Below the pieces are notes generated by a model. The model did no database searches, was not told the DNA's origin, and saw nothing but the letters and a program-made list of their open reading frames with translations. Below are positions 24,505-34,641 of a stretch of 64,000 nt of DNA, in pieces. This DNA is from Myotis daubentonii (Eukaryota > Chordata > Mammalia > Chiroptera > Vespertilionidae). Position numbers and translations under genes: made by a program. Where the stretch lies: NCBI RefSeq assembly GCF_963259705.1, contig NC_081851.1, positions 10,080,145-10,144,144 on the forward strand. The letters are read 5' to 3'. Within the stretch, counting starts at the first letter, position 1; each line of letters begins with the position of its first letter.

Positions 24505-24605
24505 GCAGCGTGTTGAGTGGAAAAAGCACTGGCTCTGAGACAAGCACGTCTAGGCTGGTCTGGCCGCTCACCGTGCAAACCCAGGCAGGTTGCACACCGG
24601 GGCAC
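24505..24605 (+). repeat. MIR remnant
   Basis: The phrase 'gagtggaaaaagcactggctctgagacaagcacgtc' resembles the MIR 5' region (a run ending GAGCACGGGCTCTGGAGCC). Heavily diverged. Confidence 0.4.
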
Positions 24606-25024
24606 GCGGCCCAGGCATGTCTCCACCGCAGCCCCAGGAGACACTAGTACTTGGTGTGCAGAGTGAGCCCCAAGAGCACAATGGGGAGCCCTGTTACTGG
24701 GGGGCAGGCTCACACCCAAACCCACAGCGCACACTGAATCGGTCCAGATTGAAATAAATGCTATAGCAGAGCCATAAATTAGAAGGACCAGAGAATTTAT
24801 AAGGCCCAATTCTCTGATTTCATGTGAATCGGGGACACCAGCAGCCAGGCTAGAGCTCCAGTCACAGACCACCCCCCGCCCCCTGCCACCAACCCCACTC
24901 TGCCCTGCTCCCCTGCTCAGCAGGCCATAGTGCTGAGCGAGGAGCTGCCTTTAGCCACGGAACCTGAGACTGGTGCTCCAGGACAGCACTACCAAGCTGA
25001 GGTAGCCTCGTCTTACGTTGCTGG

Positions 25025-25355
25025 GCTATTATAACAATACACAGACTGGCGGTCTCAAACAATAGAAATTTGTTTCCTCCCCAACCTGGAGGCTGGAAGG
25101 CTGCATCAAGCTCTCAGCAGGCTGCTTTCTTCCAAGGCTGCTGTTCTTGGCCTGCAGGTGGCCACCGTCCCCCCGTGCCGCATAGAACATCCCTGTGTGT
25201 CCTGGTCCTGGTCGCTTCTCATAAGGACGCCGTCATATTGGATGAGGCTCACCCATTTGACCGCATTCTAATTTAACCACCTCTCTAAAGACCTGATCTC
25301 CAAGTACAATCGCATGCTGAGGTACTGGGGGTTAGAAATTCAACACATGAAGCTT
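25025..25355 (+). repeat. Ancient interspersed repeat, family not assigned
   Basis: The order of words ('gctattataacaatacacagactgg', 'aacaatagaaatttgtttcc', 'ggaggctggaaggctg', 'gttagaaattcaacacatgaa') is one I know from a common old mammalian interspersed repeat. I cannot name the family from memory with certainty. Confidence 0.5.
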
Positions 25356-25517
25356 TTTTATGGGGGGCTGGGGTGGGGGGAGGGGCAGGGAGGGAGGCAC
25401 AATTCAGGAATAACAGCCTGCAACACCAATAAAAGTATTGCTTACGTTAAGTTTTAAAAATAACAGAAGTTCAGATCTGTGCACATGGATATACAAAGGA
25501 AAGAATGGGAAAGCAGC

Positions 25518-25993
25518 CCTGCCTGGTTTGGCTCAGGGGATAGAGCATCAGCCTGTGGACTGAAGGGTCCCGGGTTCGACCTGGGGCAAGACGAGGTGTT
25601 TCATGGAAGCAAAGGATGCTTTCTCACCCCGGGGCTGAGGGCCATGTCAGGCGCTACCTGGTGGCAGACCTGGTCTCACCGCCTGCTGCCATGGGTCCCT
25701 GTTCCCTGGCCCAATGTCTAGTCCTCGCAGGAGACGGCCCTCTGCAACGAGCGCACAGCGTGGCTTAGAGGGAAACAGTGGTGCTTGCATTTCACGCCCA
25801 TGACAATAAATTGAAGCCATTTAGTTGTAAATGTGATAGCACACTTGACAGTTTCCCCTGGCAAATGCCCGGGTTGTGGGCTCGACCCCCAGTAGTGGGT
25901 GCGCAGGAGGCAGCCAATCAATGATTCTCTCTCATCATGGATGTTTCTATCTCTCCCTCTCCCTTCCCCCCTGAAATCAATAAAAATATATTT
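25518..25993 (+). mobile_element. Ves SINE split by a ~270-bp foreign segment
   Basis: The SINE head (GCCCTGCCTGGTTTGGCTCAG, 25518) runs through the B box to about 25580, breaks off, then resumes at about 25860 ('atgcccgggttgtgggctcgacccc') and finishes with a normal AATAAAAATATATTTAAAA tail. One pair of 17-bp target duplications, GAAAGAATGGGAAAGCA (25500-25517 region and after the tail near 25999-26015), encloses the whole structure. The SINE therefore inserted once and was later broken internally by the segment at 25581-25863. Confidence 0.92.
25581..25863 (+). repeat. Copy of 27418-27701 inserted in the SINE
   Basis: About 284 bp here match 27418-27701 in direct orientation with roughly ten differences by eye (one a single-base indel). 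In the Ves consensus the break lies in TCAAG/GGCAC. The donor segment happens to begin with a CAAG and end with GGCA, so short microhomology exists at both joins. No target duplication brackets the copied piece itself. This fits repair with a templated patch rather than transposition. Confidence 0.85.
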
Positions 25994-26449
25994 AAAAGAA
26001 AGAATGGGAAAGCATCCCATGCGAACTCGACACACCGTCCCTCAGACCAAGCCCTGCGGGCCTCTGGCTGTTTCCTCCTGAGGAACGGGCTCTCCCAACC
26101 TGCGACACTTTACAAGCAAGAGAAGGTGAGGCGCGGAGGGCACCACGGAACTGGTCAGGGTAGTGATCTTCTTGTTCACTCAACTCACAAAGCTGTGACG
26201 GCAAGAACTGAGCAGGTGCGTCCCGGCCGGGAGGAGGCAGACAAGCTGCCCTGGTGTCGGGCTGCTCGACCCAGTACCCAGTCACCGTGTCTCTCCTAGC
26301 GGGTCCTGTGAGCTCTGAGTTCATGGAGGAACGCGCCGCCTCCACAGTGTCCAGCGGCTGATGGTCCTGGGCCTCCCACTGTGCCCTCCGCTGGGGCCTG
26401 TCCCGTACACACCTTACCTGTGACGGCCTTTCTGCGCCCGCCGGGTCAT
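25994..26449. other. Unique GC-rich segment
   Basis: GC-rich single-copy-looking DNA. Opposed overlapping frames (25937-26299 forward, 25992-26345 reverse) have no recognisable domain. Nothing further seen. Confidence 0.4.
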
Positions 26450-26640
26450 GTCACCCTGCCTCAGGGCAAGAGGGGGAGGGCTGGGCTCCACGGGCACAGA
26501 CAAGAGAGTGGGCAAGGCCCGGGGTGAGAAGGGGCTGGGTGGATGGGGGGGTGGAAGGGGAGAAATCGGGGACATCTGTAATGCTGGAAACAATAAAAAA
26601 TAAACTTAACACATTTAAAAATTAAAAGCTTTAAAAAATA
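26450..26640 (+). mobile_element. L1 3' tail fragment
   Basis: A G-rich run (GGGGGGGTGGAAGGGG type), then 'ggggacatctgtaatgctggaaacaataaa' and an A-rich tail match the 3' ends at 37.5 and 60.0 kb. A 5'-truncated L1 copy; the 5' edge is approximate. Confidence 0.7.
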
Positions 26641-27417
26641 AAAAAGAGAGGATTGAGCTCATTATTGAACTGAATTCTATTTTTAAAGTTCTTCCCTTAA
26701 TAAGTCTAAGTGTCTATATTTAAGTCCCTTTCAAATGTTTCTCCTCTGGGCTCTTTTAGGTTCTTATTTTGGGGATTTACTGAATTCCCAAGTCCAAGGA
26801 AGGTAGCTGAGCAGCATACTAATATAATTGTGTCATATTGGTCACCACGCTGCTTGAGCATGAAGCTTTCAAAGAAAATTACAGTAAAAACGCTAAGCTC
26901 TGGTTCTGGTCATTGACTTCAGCTCAGGGTGACTTCTCTTCAGGGCAATTAAAGAGCAGTGCTGGGCTGTGGGGTTGAGCGGCTCACTGTCCTCGGTGCC
27001 CCTCCCCAAGGGCACGCTCCGCTCTGGCCAGGGCTGCTGGATGGAGCGGGAAGACCCCAGGCTGCTCGGCGGGGCCAGAGTTGGTTAGGAAGTGCGGAGG
27101 TGTCTGTGCGCGCGCTCTGGCCTGCCTCTTTAAGAAACAAGCCCTGCATTACCAGGTAAGTGCCCCTTGCCTGGCATTTGCATGGAACGCCGGTGACATC
27201 CTGTGGTCAGTTTGGTTTCGGCAGCCAGTCTTTCCCAGCCGCCATCGCAGGAAATAAACTGTCCCACATAAATCCCAGTGCGTTTTTGCAAAACCAAAGG
27301 AAAAAGGCAAAGAAAAGCATCCTTCGTCCTGGACATTTTTAAAGTATGCACATCTCCTATCCCGAGCCACGCAATGTGTCAGTAAATGTGGACAGAGCGA
27401 GTTCCCGTCAGGAGGAA
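26641..27417. other. Unique sequence
   Basis: Single-copy-looking sequence that becomes GC-rich after 26.95 kb. No repeat or exon supported. Confidence 0.4.
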
Positions 27418-27701
27418 CTGGGGCAAGAAGGGGTGTCTCATGGAAGCACAGGATGGCGTTCTCACCCCGGGGCTGAGGGCCATGTCAGGCGCTACCAGGT
27501 GGCAGACCTGGTCTCACCGCCTGCTGCCATGGGTCCCTGTTCCCTGGCCCAATGTCTAGTCCTCGCAGGAGACGGCCCTCTGCAAAGAGCGCACAGCATG
27601 GCTTAGAGGGAAACAGTGGTGCTTGCATTTCACGCCCGTGACAATAAATTGAAGCCATTTAGTTGTAAATGTGATAGCACACTTGACAGTTTCCCCTGGC
27701 A
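27418..27701 (+). repeat. Source copy of the templated insertion
   Basis: This segment is the probable donor of the patch in the SINE at 25.6 kb. It is continuous with unique DNA on both sides and has no terminal repeats, A-tail or target duplication of its own, so it does not look like a transposon. Confidence 0.75.
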
Positions 27702-28466
27702 AAGCACCAAGTGGCCCACATCGAACGGAGGCAAAGAAATGGAACCGGGGGAACTAAGTCAGTCGCCGGAGTAGCCGATGAAAGGGGCTGGGAAAAGCAC
27801 TTGTCAGCCGTTTAGAGTCATAACTCAGCTCAGCACTCATGGTACCGGGAGCAACCTGGGGGGTGGAGCTGCGGAGAGCAGGCGACGGAGTTTATGTTGT
27901 TCTCCTGTTTATTAAAAACGGATGGGAGCACTTGACAGAAAAATCAAACTTCTGGTCACGGCTCATTACTCCGGTTGTATCTGTCAGGAGCCTGTGCGCG
28001 CGGCCCGAGCTGAGGGCAGCTCGCTGCTGAGCTCTGGCATCTCTCTTGTTTCCAACGGAACACGAGGTGCCAAGCACCTGGGCTGGGGGGCAGGGGAAGT
28101 TCTTTTCAGCCTACCCACTTGGCTGGGGACAGTAAGTGTGAGTGAGTTGGTTTAAAATGAAAATTGTTTGGGCGCAGATCTTATTGCCCATATCTGACAG
28201 AGAGCCTGTGTCAGCAGAAGCAGAAAGGTAAAGCTGGGGGTGAAGTGAAGTCTACGATTTCGGCTCTTCTCTGAAAAGCCTGGCTCTCGGAGCTCCATCC
28301 TGGGGCACTCGCAGCCTCCTTCTACCTGCCTGTGGTCATCGACCTGCAGGCGCCGCCTCCTCCCTCTGGTCAATCCAGACTGTTCAATGGAGCCCAGGGA
28401 AGGCGCCAGCGACACTGCAGTTCCTGACCTGGGAGCAGACGCAGGTCTCAGAGTGCAGGCTCAGCG
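27702..28466. other. Unique GC-rich sequence before the minisatellites
   Basis: Single-copy-looking DNA. Short open frames without domains. Nothing I can name. Confidence 0.4.
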
Positions 28467-28790
28467 CCTGTGCTCCTTGCGGGCAGAAAGGCCCAGGATC
28501 CGTGCTCCCTGCGGGGAGAGAGGCCCAGGGTCTGTGCTCCGTGCGGGGAGAAAGGCCCAGGGTCTGTGCTCCCTGCGGGGAGAAAGGCCCAGGATCTGTG
28601 CTCCCTGCAGGGAGAAAGGCCCCGGATCCGTGCTCCCTGCGGGGAGAAAGGCCCAGGGTCTGTGCTCCCTGCGGGGAGAAAGGCCCAGGATCTGTGCTCC
28701 CTGCAGGGAGAAAGGCCCCGGATCCATGCTCCCTGCGGGGAGAAAGGCCCAGGATCTGTGCTACCTGCGGGGAGAAAGGCCCAGGACCAG
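28467..28790. repeat. 32-bp minisatellite, about 10 units
   Basis: The unit is GGGGAGAAAGGCCCAGGRTC followed by TGTGCTCCCTGC, 32 bp. Units differ at a few sites (GGGTCTG / GGATCTG with a CAGGG start / CCCGGATCC), and the three variants cycle, giving a 96-bp higher-order period. Because 96 is divisible by three, frames on both strands stay open. These frames are by-products and not genes. Confidence 0.95.
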
Positions 28791-29118
28791 GACAAAGGGT
28801 TTCCTGCTGACTCTCGGCTGGGCTCTTAAGCCACATTTCTGCATCTCCCAAAGCCTGAGGTTCCTTGTGTGTAAACGGTGAATAAGGACAAGTTAACATC
28901 TACCCCAGGATCTAGTGAGGACTAGAGGTGAATGTGCACACAAGTCATGTGAGCACAGCACCAGGCGGAGGAGGCACCGTGAGTGGCTCTGGGACCATCC
29001 TGAGCGGCAGGCACCCGCACTGTTGGGCAGCGCTGTCTGCTCAGCGCCAGGCTCTCCCTCCATTGCCTCAAGCACCAGGCCACGAGCAGGAGGCGAAGGG
29101 AGGGTGAGGTCCGAGAAA
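28791..29118. other. Spacer between two minisatellites
   Basis: About 330 bp of GC-rich unique sequence ('...gccacgagcaggaggcgaaggg...') separating the 32-bp and 57-bp arrays. No feature seen. Confidence 0.5.
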
Positions 29119-31589
29119 TGTCCTGCTGGGCCACCCCGTCCCACTGACCAGGGCGACCGTTGGACAATAACGTAGCCCTGTTCTGGGCCACCCCATCCCA
29201 CTGGCCAGGGCGACCACTTGACAATAACGTAGCCCTGTTCTGGGCCACCCCATCCCACTGGCCAGGGCGACCACTTGACAATAACGTAGCCCTGTTCTGG
29301 GCCACCCCATCCCACTGGCCAGGGCGACCACTTGACAATAACGTAGCCCTGTTCTGGGCCACCCCGTCCCACTGGCCAGGGAGACCGTTGGACAATAACG
29401 TAGCCCTGTTCTGGGCCACCCCGTCCCACTGGCCAGGGCGACCACTTGACAATAACGTAGCCCTGTTCTGGGCCACCCCATTCCACTGGCCAGGGAGACC
29501 GTTGGACAATAACGTAGCCCTGTTCTGGGCCACCCCATCCCACTGGCCAGGGCGACCACTTGACAATAACGTAGCCCTGTTCTGGGCCACCCCGTCCCAC
29601 TGGCCAGGGAGACCGTTGGACAATAACGTAGCCCTGTTCTGGGCCACCCCGTCCCACTGGCCAGGGCGACCACTGGACAATTACGTAACCCTGTTCTGGG
29701 CCACCCCGTCCCACTGGCCAGGGCGACCACTGGACAATAACGTAGCCCTGTTCTGGGCCACCCCATCCCACTGGCCAGGGCGACCACTGGACAATAACGT
29801 AGCCCTGTTCTGGGCCACCCCATCCCACTGGCCAGGGCGACCACTGGACAATAACGTAGCCCTGTTCTGGGCCACCCCGTCACACTGGCCAGGGCGACCA
29901 CTGGACAATAACGTAGCCCTGTTCTGGGCCACCCCGTCCCACTGGCCAGGGCGACCACTGGACAATAACGTAGCCCTGTTCTGGGCCACCCCGTCACACT
30001 GGCCAGGGAGACCGTTGGACAATAACGTAGCCCTGTTCTGGGCCACCCCGTCCCACTGGCCAGGGAGACCGTTGGACAATAACGTAGCCCTGTTCTGGGC
30101 CACCCCGTCCCACTGGCCAGGGAGACCGTTGGACAATAACGTAGCCCTGTTCTGGGCCACCCCATTCCACTGGCCAGGGAGACCGTTGGACAATAACGTA
30201 GCCCTGTTCTGGGCCACCCCATCCCACTGGCCAGGGCGACCACTGAACAGTAACGTAGCCCTGTTCTGGGCCACCCCGTTCCACTGGCCAGGGCGACCAC
30301 TTGACAATAACGTAGCCCTGTTCTGGGCCACCCCGTCCCACTGGCCAGGGCGACCACTTGACAATAACGTAGCCCTGTTCTGGGCCACCCCGTCCCACTG
30401 GCCAGGGCGACCACTTGACAATAACGTAGCCCTGTTCTGGGCCACCCCGTCCCACTGGCCAGGGCGACCACTGAACATTAACGTAGCCCTGTTCTGGGCC
30501 ACCCCGTCCCACTGGCCAGGGAGACCGTTGGACAATAACGTAGCCCTGTTCTGGGCCACCCCATTCCACTGGCCAGGGAGACCGTTGGACAATAACGTAG
30601 CCCTGTTCTGGGCCACCCCGTTCCACTGGCCAGGGCGACCACTTGACAATAACGTAGCCCTGTTCTGGGCCACCCCATCCCACTGGCCAGGGCGACCACT
30701 TGACAATAACGTAGCCCTGTTCTGGGCCACCCCATCCCACTGGCCAGGGCGACCACTTGACAATAACGTAGCCCTGTTCTGGGCCACCCCATTCCACTGG
30801 CCAGGGAGACCGTTGGACAATAACGTAGCCCTGTTCTGGGCCACCCCATCCCACTGGCCAGGGCGACCACTGAACAGTAACGTAGCCCTGTTCTGGGCCA
30901 CCCCGTTCCACTGGCCAGGGCGACCACTTGACAATAACGTAGCCCTGTTCTGGGCCACCCCATCCCACTGGCCAGGGCGACCACTTGACAATAACGTAGC
31001 CCTGTTCTGGGCCACCCCATCCCACTGGCCAGGGCGACCACTTGACAATAACGTAGCCCTGTTCTGGGCCACCCCATCCCACTGGCCAGGGCGACCACTT
31101 GACAATAACGTAGCCCTGTTCTGGGCCACCCCATCCCACTGGCCAGGGCGACCACTTGACAATAACGTAGCCCTGTTCTGGGCCACCCCATCCCACTGGC
31201 CAGGGCGACCACTTGACAATAACGTAGCCCTGTTCTGGGCCACCCCGTCCCACTGGCCAGGGCGACCACTGGACAATAACGTAGCCCTGTTCTGGGCCAC
31301 CCCGTCCCACTGGCCAGGGCAACCACTGGACAATAACGTAGCCCTGTTCTGGGCCACCCCATCCCACTGGCCAGGGCGACCACTGGACAATAACATAACC
31401 CTGTTCTGGGCCACCCCGTCCCACTGGCCAGGGCGACCACTGGACAATAACGTAGCCCTGTTCTGGGCCACCCCGTCCCACTGGCCAGGGCGACCACTGA
31501 ACATTAACGTAGCCCTGTTCTGGGCCACCCCATCCCACTGGCCAGGGCGACCACTGGACAATAACGTAGCCGTGTTCTGGGCCAGGCGC
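29119..31589. repeat. 57-bp minisatellite, 42 full units plus partial ends
   Basis: Units beginning CCCTGTTCTGGGCCACCCC repeat every 57 bp from 29176 to 31570, a span of exactly 42 x 57 = 2394 bp with no net indel. A diverged half unit precedes and a partial unit follows. Variation is at a few sites: CCCCA/G-T, TCC/TTC, GGGCGACCAC/GGGAGACCGT, and TTGACAATAACG/TGGACAATAACG/TGAACAGTAACG. The 8-bp palindrome CTGGCCAG is in nearly every unit. One forward and all three reverse frames are stop-free through the array because 57 is divisible by 3. An 817-codon forward frame (29160-31613) results, but nothing supports it as a protein. Confidence 0.98.
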
Positions 31590-31997
31590 TGTGAATGGAT
31601 CAGAAATTTCTAATGTAGCTTCCGGATTCAATAACCCTGCATGGAATCCGTTTGTGGGTGCAGGAAGTTGTCTGTGTGGGCAACCTTAAGTCCGTAGCTT
31701 CAGAGCGGAGTAGGCTAAGCCCTGAAGGGAGCCCAGGGCTCAGTGGAGGGGTTCAGGAGTCCATAGGGTCCAGCTGGCCCCTCTGCACACTCAGGCTCAC
31801 CTGCTGGGGGCGAGGAGCCGCTGGAACCAGCCAGCCCCAGCATTTCCATACGTCCCAGCACCTCCTGTGTATTCCTGTTCTTTTAAAATTTGGGTTTTGT
31901 TGAACACAAACAGCGGGTGCCTTCCTTTGCTCATTGTTCTCGGCCAGTAGATAATTGAAGCCAAATGGTCTGAGCCTGGGGCAGGTCCGAGATCCAG
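31590..31997. other. Unique sequence
   Basis: Single-copy-looking DNA between the minisatellite and the Tigger-like element. Nothing recognised. Confidence 0.45.
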
Positions 31998-32500
31998 CAG
32001 TGCCCCCTTATCCACGGAAGGTACGTTCCAGACCTGCAGTGGATGTGGGTGCCTGAATCCACGGATAGTACCGAACCTTGTACGTACGTGTTTTTCCCGC
32101 ACATGCACACCTTTTCACTGACACACGCACCGCGGCTTCTCTCGGGCATATCGGGGTCACCAGCGTCGCTTCTCTTGCACGCTGGGGCACTGTTAAGTAA
32201 ATCCAGGGTTACTTGAGCACAAGCACTGCAATAACAAGGCAGTTGATCTGATAACCTCGTTGGCTACTTAAGTGACCTCGGGGCAGGGCGAATCCACAGC
32301 GTGGAGATGCTGGATGAAGGGCGATTCACGGCCAAGCAGGACAGAGAGGGACAACGGAGATTCCATGACGCTTCTGAAAATGGCACCCCATTAACAATGT
32401 GTGAATTGTTCATAAAATTTCCCACTTACTATTTCAGGGCTGCGGTTGACCTCAGATAACTGAAACCTCAGCAAATGAAACCGTGGATGAGGGAGGACTG
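31998..32500. mobile_element. Tigger-like (pogo/mariner) DNA transposon remnant
   Basis: The left end CAGTGCCCCCTTATCCACGG and the right end CCGTGGATGAGGGAGGACTG are imperfect inverted repeats of the Tigger/MER2 type, followed inward by 'gtacgttccagacc...gtggatg' and 'gatagtaccgaacc'. The interior (about 500 bp) carries no transposase. TA target duplications are not clear, as expected for an old copy. Confidence 0.8.
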
Positions 32501-33635
32501 CTGTAGGAGTTAGAAGCTCTGATAACCTCAACCATTTTGGTCCTTTTTCTCATCCTCCCCCTAAACTCCAAGTAACGCCTTCTAAACCCAGAGACTGAGC
32601 GGCCAGATGTGCGTACAAACCAGGAGGCAGGCCCGGCAGAGGGGCCGGCGGCCTGGCTCTCCCACAGGGAGCCTACCTTCCAAGTGAAAGAAGCTGCATG
32701 AACCCCAGAGAGCACGTCAGACAGTAAATGCTAGGGACACCCGTGAAGAGCCAGCAACACGGGACAGCTCTGAGTGGAGAGGAGGCCTGTCGTGGAAGTC
32801 ACTAGAAAGTTTCTGAATGAAGAGATGTTGTTTTAACTGGGCTTTGAAAGGTGAGAGTTGAGATTGGCAAGTGTGAGAGAGGTGCTTGCAATAGGGCCCC
32901 CCGGGTACAGGGACTAGCAGGGCGGGGGTGGAGGGGAGTGGGGGTATCAGGAGCCAGGTGCTGTACAGGAAGAAGATGAAGGAATCTACAAGTCTCTGCC
33001 GGAAATCTCTGCTTGGTAAGGACAAACAAAAGTCTTTCCAGGAATATGTAGCCTGGGAAACTTTATCCTGCCAATCTGGTTGGAACTAGTTCCTTCCACC
33101 AAAAGAGGTGAATGGAGATTTGGGATTCTAATTAGCCCTGTGGTTTTTATTTATGTTTATGACTCAGACCTGTTTATTCTTCCCTTCCTCACCCAGTCAG
33201 AGCACGTGAACCTGAGGACCATGGGCAGCAATGGCTGTATTTTCCATTTTTATTAGCATTTCTTATTTGCCCACAGCCTGATTTCTTTTAGGCTTGACAT
33301 AATTTGCATGATTGAGTTAATCCAAGTGTGAAATGCAGTAGGGAGCCAATTCAATGGGTGGCCGCAGACGGAGCGTTATTAGGACATAAAGAGACAGAGC
33401 AGGGCTCTGCCTCGCAACTGCGGGCGCAGACAGACAATAACAGGCTCTCACACGGATCTGCAGGCCCGGCCTGCACGCTCGCACCTGACAGCCTTGTTCG
33501 AGGCCTGTCTGCAGAGTATTTCCTCAGTCGAGGCACCAGATTGGAGCTGGGCAGACATTCTCCGTGTGGCATCAAAACCTCTCAGCCCAGCTCCTCTAGC
33601 ACTCCTTGTCAAAGGAATATTTCCAGCACTTTATT
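32501..33635. other. Unique sequence
   Basis: Single-copy-looking sequence with a short AT-rich block at 33110-33340 that has conserved-element character. ORFs are short with no domains. Confidence 0.4.
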
Positions 33636-33785
33636 TATTTTTAAACTTTTATTTTAAAATAATCTTAGATTTATAGAAAGGCACTATAGAGAGCCACCAT
33701 ATTCCCTCCACCTACCTCCCCCTAATGTTTATATCTTATATTTATTTAGGCACATTGGTCAAAAAGAAGAAATTTTTAAAAGCAG
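33636..33785 (-). repeat. Ancient L1 3' fragment
   Basis: 'cttttattttaaaataatcttagatttatagaaaggcactatagagag...ccccctaatgtttatatctta' matches a well-known old L1 3'UTR segment. Orientation by comparison with the 60.4-60.9 kb fragment. Confidence 0.55.
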
Positions 33786-34374
33786 AGTTCTATTAATTAA
33801 ACTATGCATTTCATTCAGATCCCCCAGTTTTTCTACTAATGCCACTTTATTCAGTTTGAAAGAAAAATATCACCGACTCATTGAGCCCGTTTCTCTTCAT
33901 CAACAGAGAAAGTCATTCTTGGTCCCATTTTGCGCCTGATGTCCTGTGGGACCTTGGGCTGCTCAGGGTCAAAGCGCACTCCCCACAGGCCAAGTAGAAC
34001 ATGGGGCCCAGGTGCATCCTACATCGTCCCTGGAACTCAGGACAGGTGTCCTGCTCAGCGTAGAGTCCCAGGAGCCAGCTCAGGAAGCAGCCGGATGCAC
34101 CAGCACATGGAGCTTTTCAGACCAAAGGCCTGGAGGAGAAGGAACCACCAGGGCTGCTGTGCCGATCTCACCAGGCAGAGGCTCCTGTCCTTTTCTTTTC
34201 TATTGCAAACTCCTTTCATGGTAATAGAGTAGCACTTTCCTAGTAATCCCTTATAGTCTCTTGGTAGTTTTCCACATAAGTTCACTATTTTGTGATTTTT
34301 AAGTTAAAAATATTTTATATCAATATTATTAAAATCATATCTTAAGATTCATATCTTACAATCTTTAAATATTA
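33786..34374. other. Unique sequence
   Basis: No repeat or exon supported. AT-rich near the Helitron target (34290-34374). Confidence 0.45.
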
Positions 34375-34525
34375 TCTATAATAATAAAAGCATAGTATAC
34401 TAATTAGACTGGACATCCTTTGGGATGACCTTCTGGACGAAGCCAGGGCTGCGAGGGAAGCCAGTGCCCACAGCCGGGGAAAGGAAGGCCTACTCTTGCA
34501 TGAATTTCGTGCATCAAGCCTCTAG
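34375..34525 (+). mobile_element. Short Helitron, 151 bp
   Basis: It begins TCTATAATAATAAAAGC (34375) and ends CTCTAG (34525), with the 3' hairpin TTGCATGAATTTCGTGCAT. The internal 'ctaattagactggacatcctttgggatgac' is shared with the elements at 56.7 kb and 61.2 kb, which defines a small non-autonomous subfamily. Confidence 0.92.
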
Positions 34526-34641
34526 TTATCTATAATATATCACATCTTAATTTTGTCAAGATGTAAATGACATGGGGTGTTTGTTTACTTTAAAATAACA
34601 ATTTAAGAAAAAGCACATTTTGTTAATGAATTCATTTTAAA

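Larger units (their letters stand above)
17415..25517. other. 8-kb repeat-poor block, candidate conserved non-coding DNA
   Basis: For about 8 kb I find no Ves SINE, Helitron, hAT or long L1, only a 47-bp L1 tail near 21.2 kb, a MIR-like patch near 24.5 kb and an old repeat near 25.0-25.35 kb. Elsewhere the window has a young repeat every 1-2 kb. Composition alternates between CpG-containing GC-rich blocks (17.5-18.0, 19.86-19.95, 21.7-23.4 kb) and AT-rich blocks rich in homeobox/forkhead-like words (19.3-19.86, 20.9-21.45, 23.5-24.0 kb). Long ORFs here overlap on both strands, lack domains and are not supported as genes. Confidence 0.5.

Noticed and set aside
25025..25355. Exon of a host gene (68-residue frame)
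   Set aside because: The sequence order matches an old interspersed repeat, so the frame is incidental.
28387..28899. Cys/Gly/Arg-rich frames of about 100-170 residues
   Set aside because: Produced by the 32-bp minisatellite whose 96-bp cycle keeps frames open on both strands.
29119..31589. CRISPR-like array
   Set aside because: Units are contiguous 57-mers without unique spacers, and the genome is mammalian.
29160..31613. 817-codon forward ORF of 19-residue repeats as a new repeat protein
   Set aside because: It is the 57-bp minisatellite read in frame. Three reverse frames are equally open, there is no independent start context, domain or non-repeat flank, so open reading is explained by unit length.
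28893..31631. Reverse-strand ORFs of 252 to 626 residues in the same array
   Set aside because: Same explanation: the unit lacks stops in all reverse frames.
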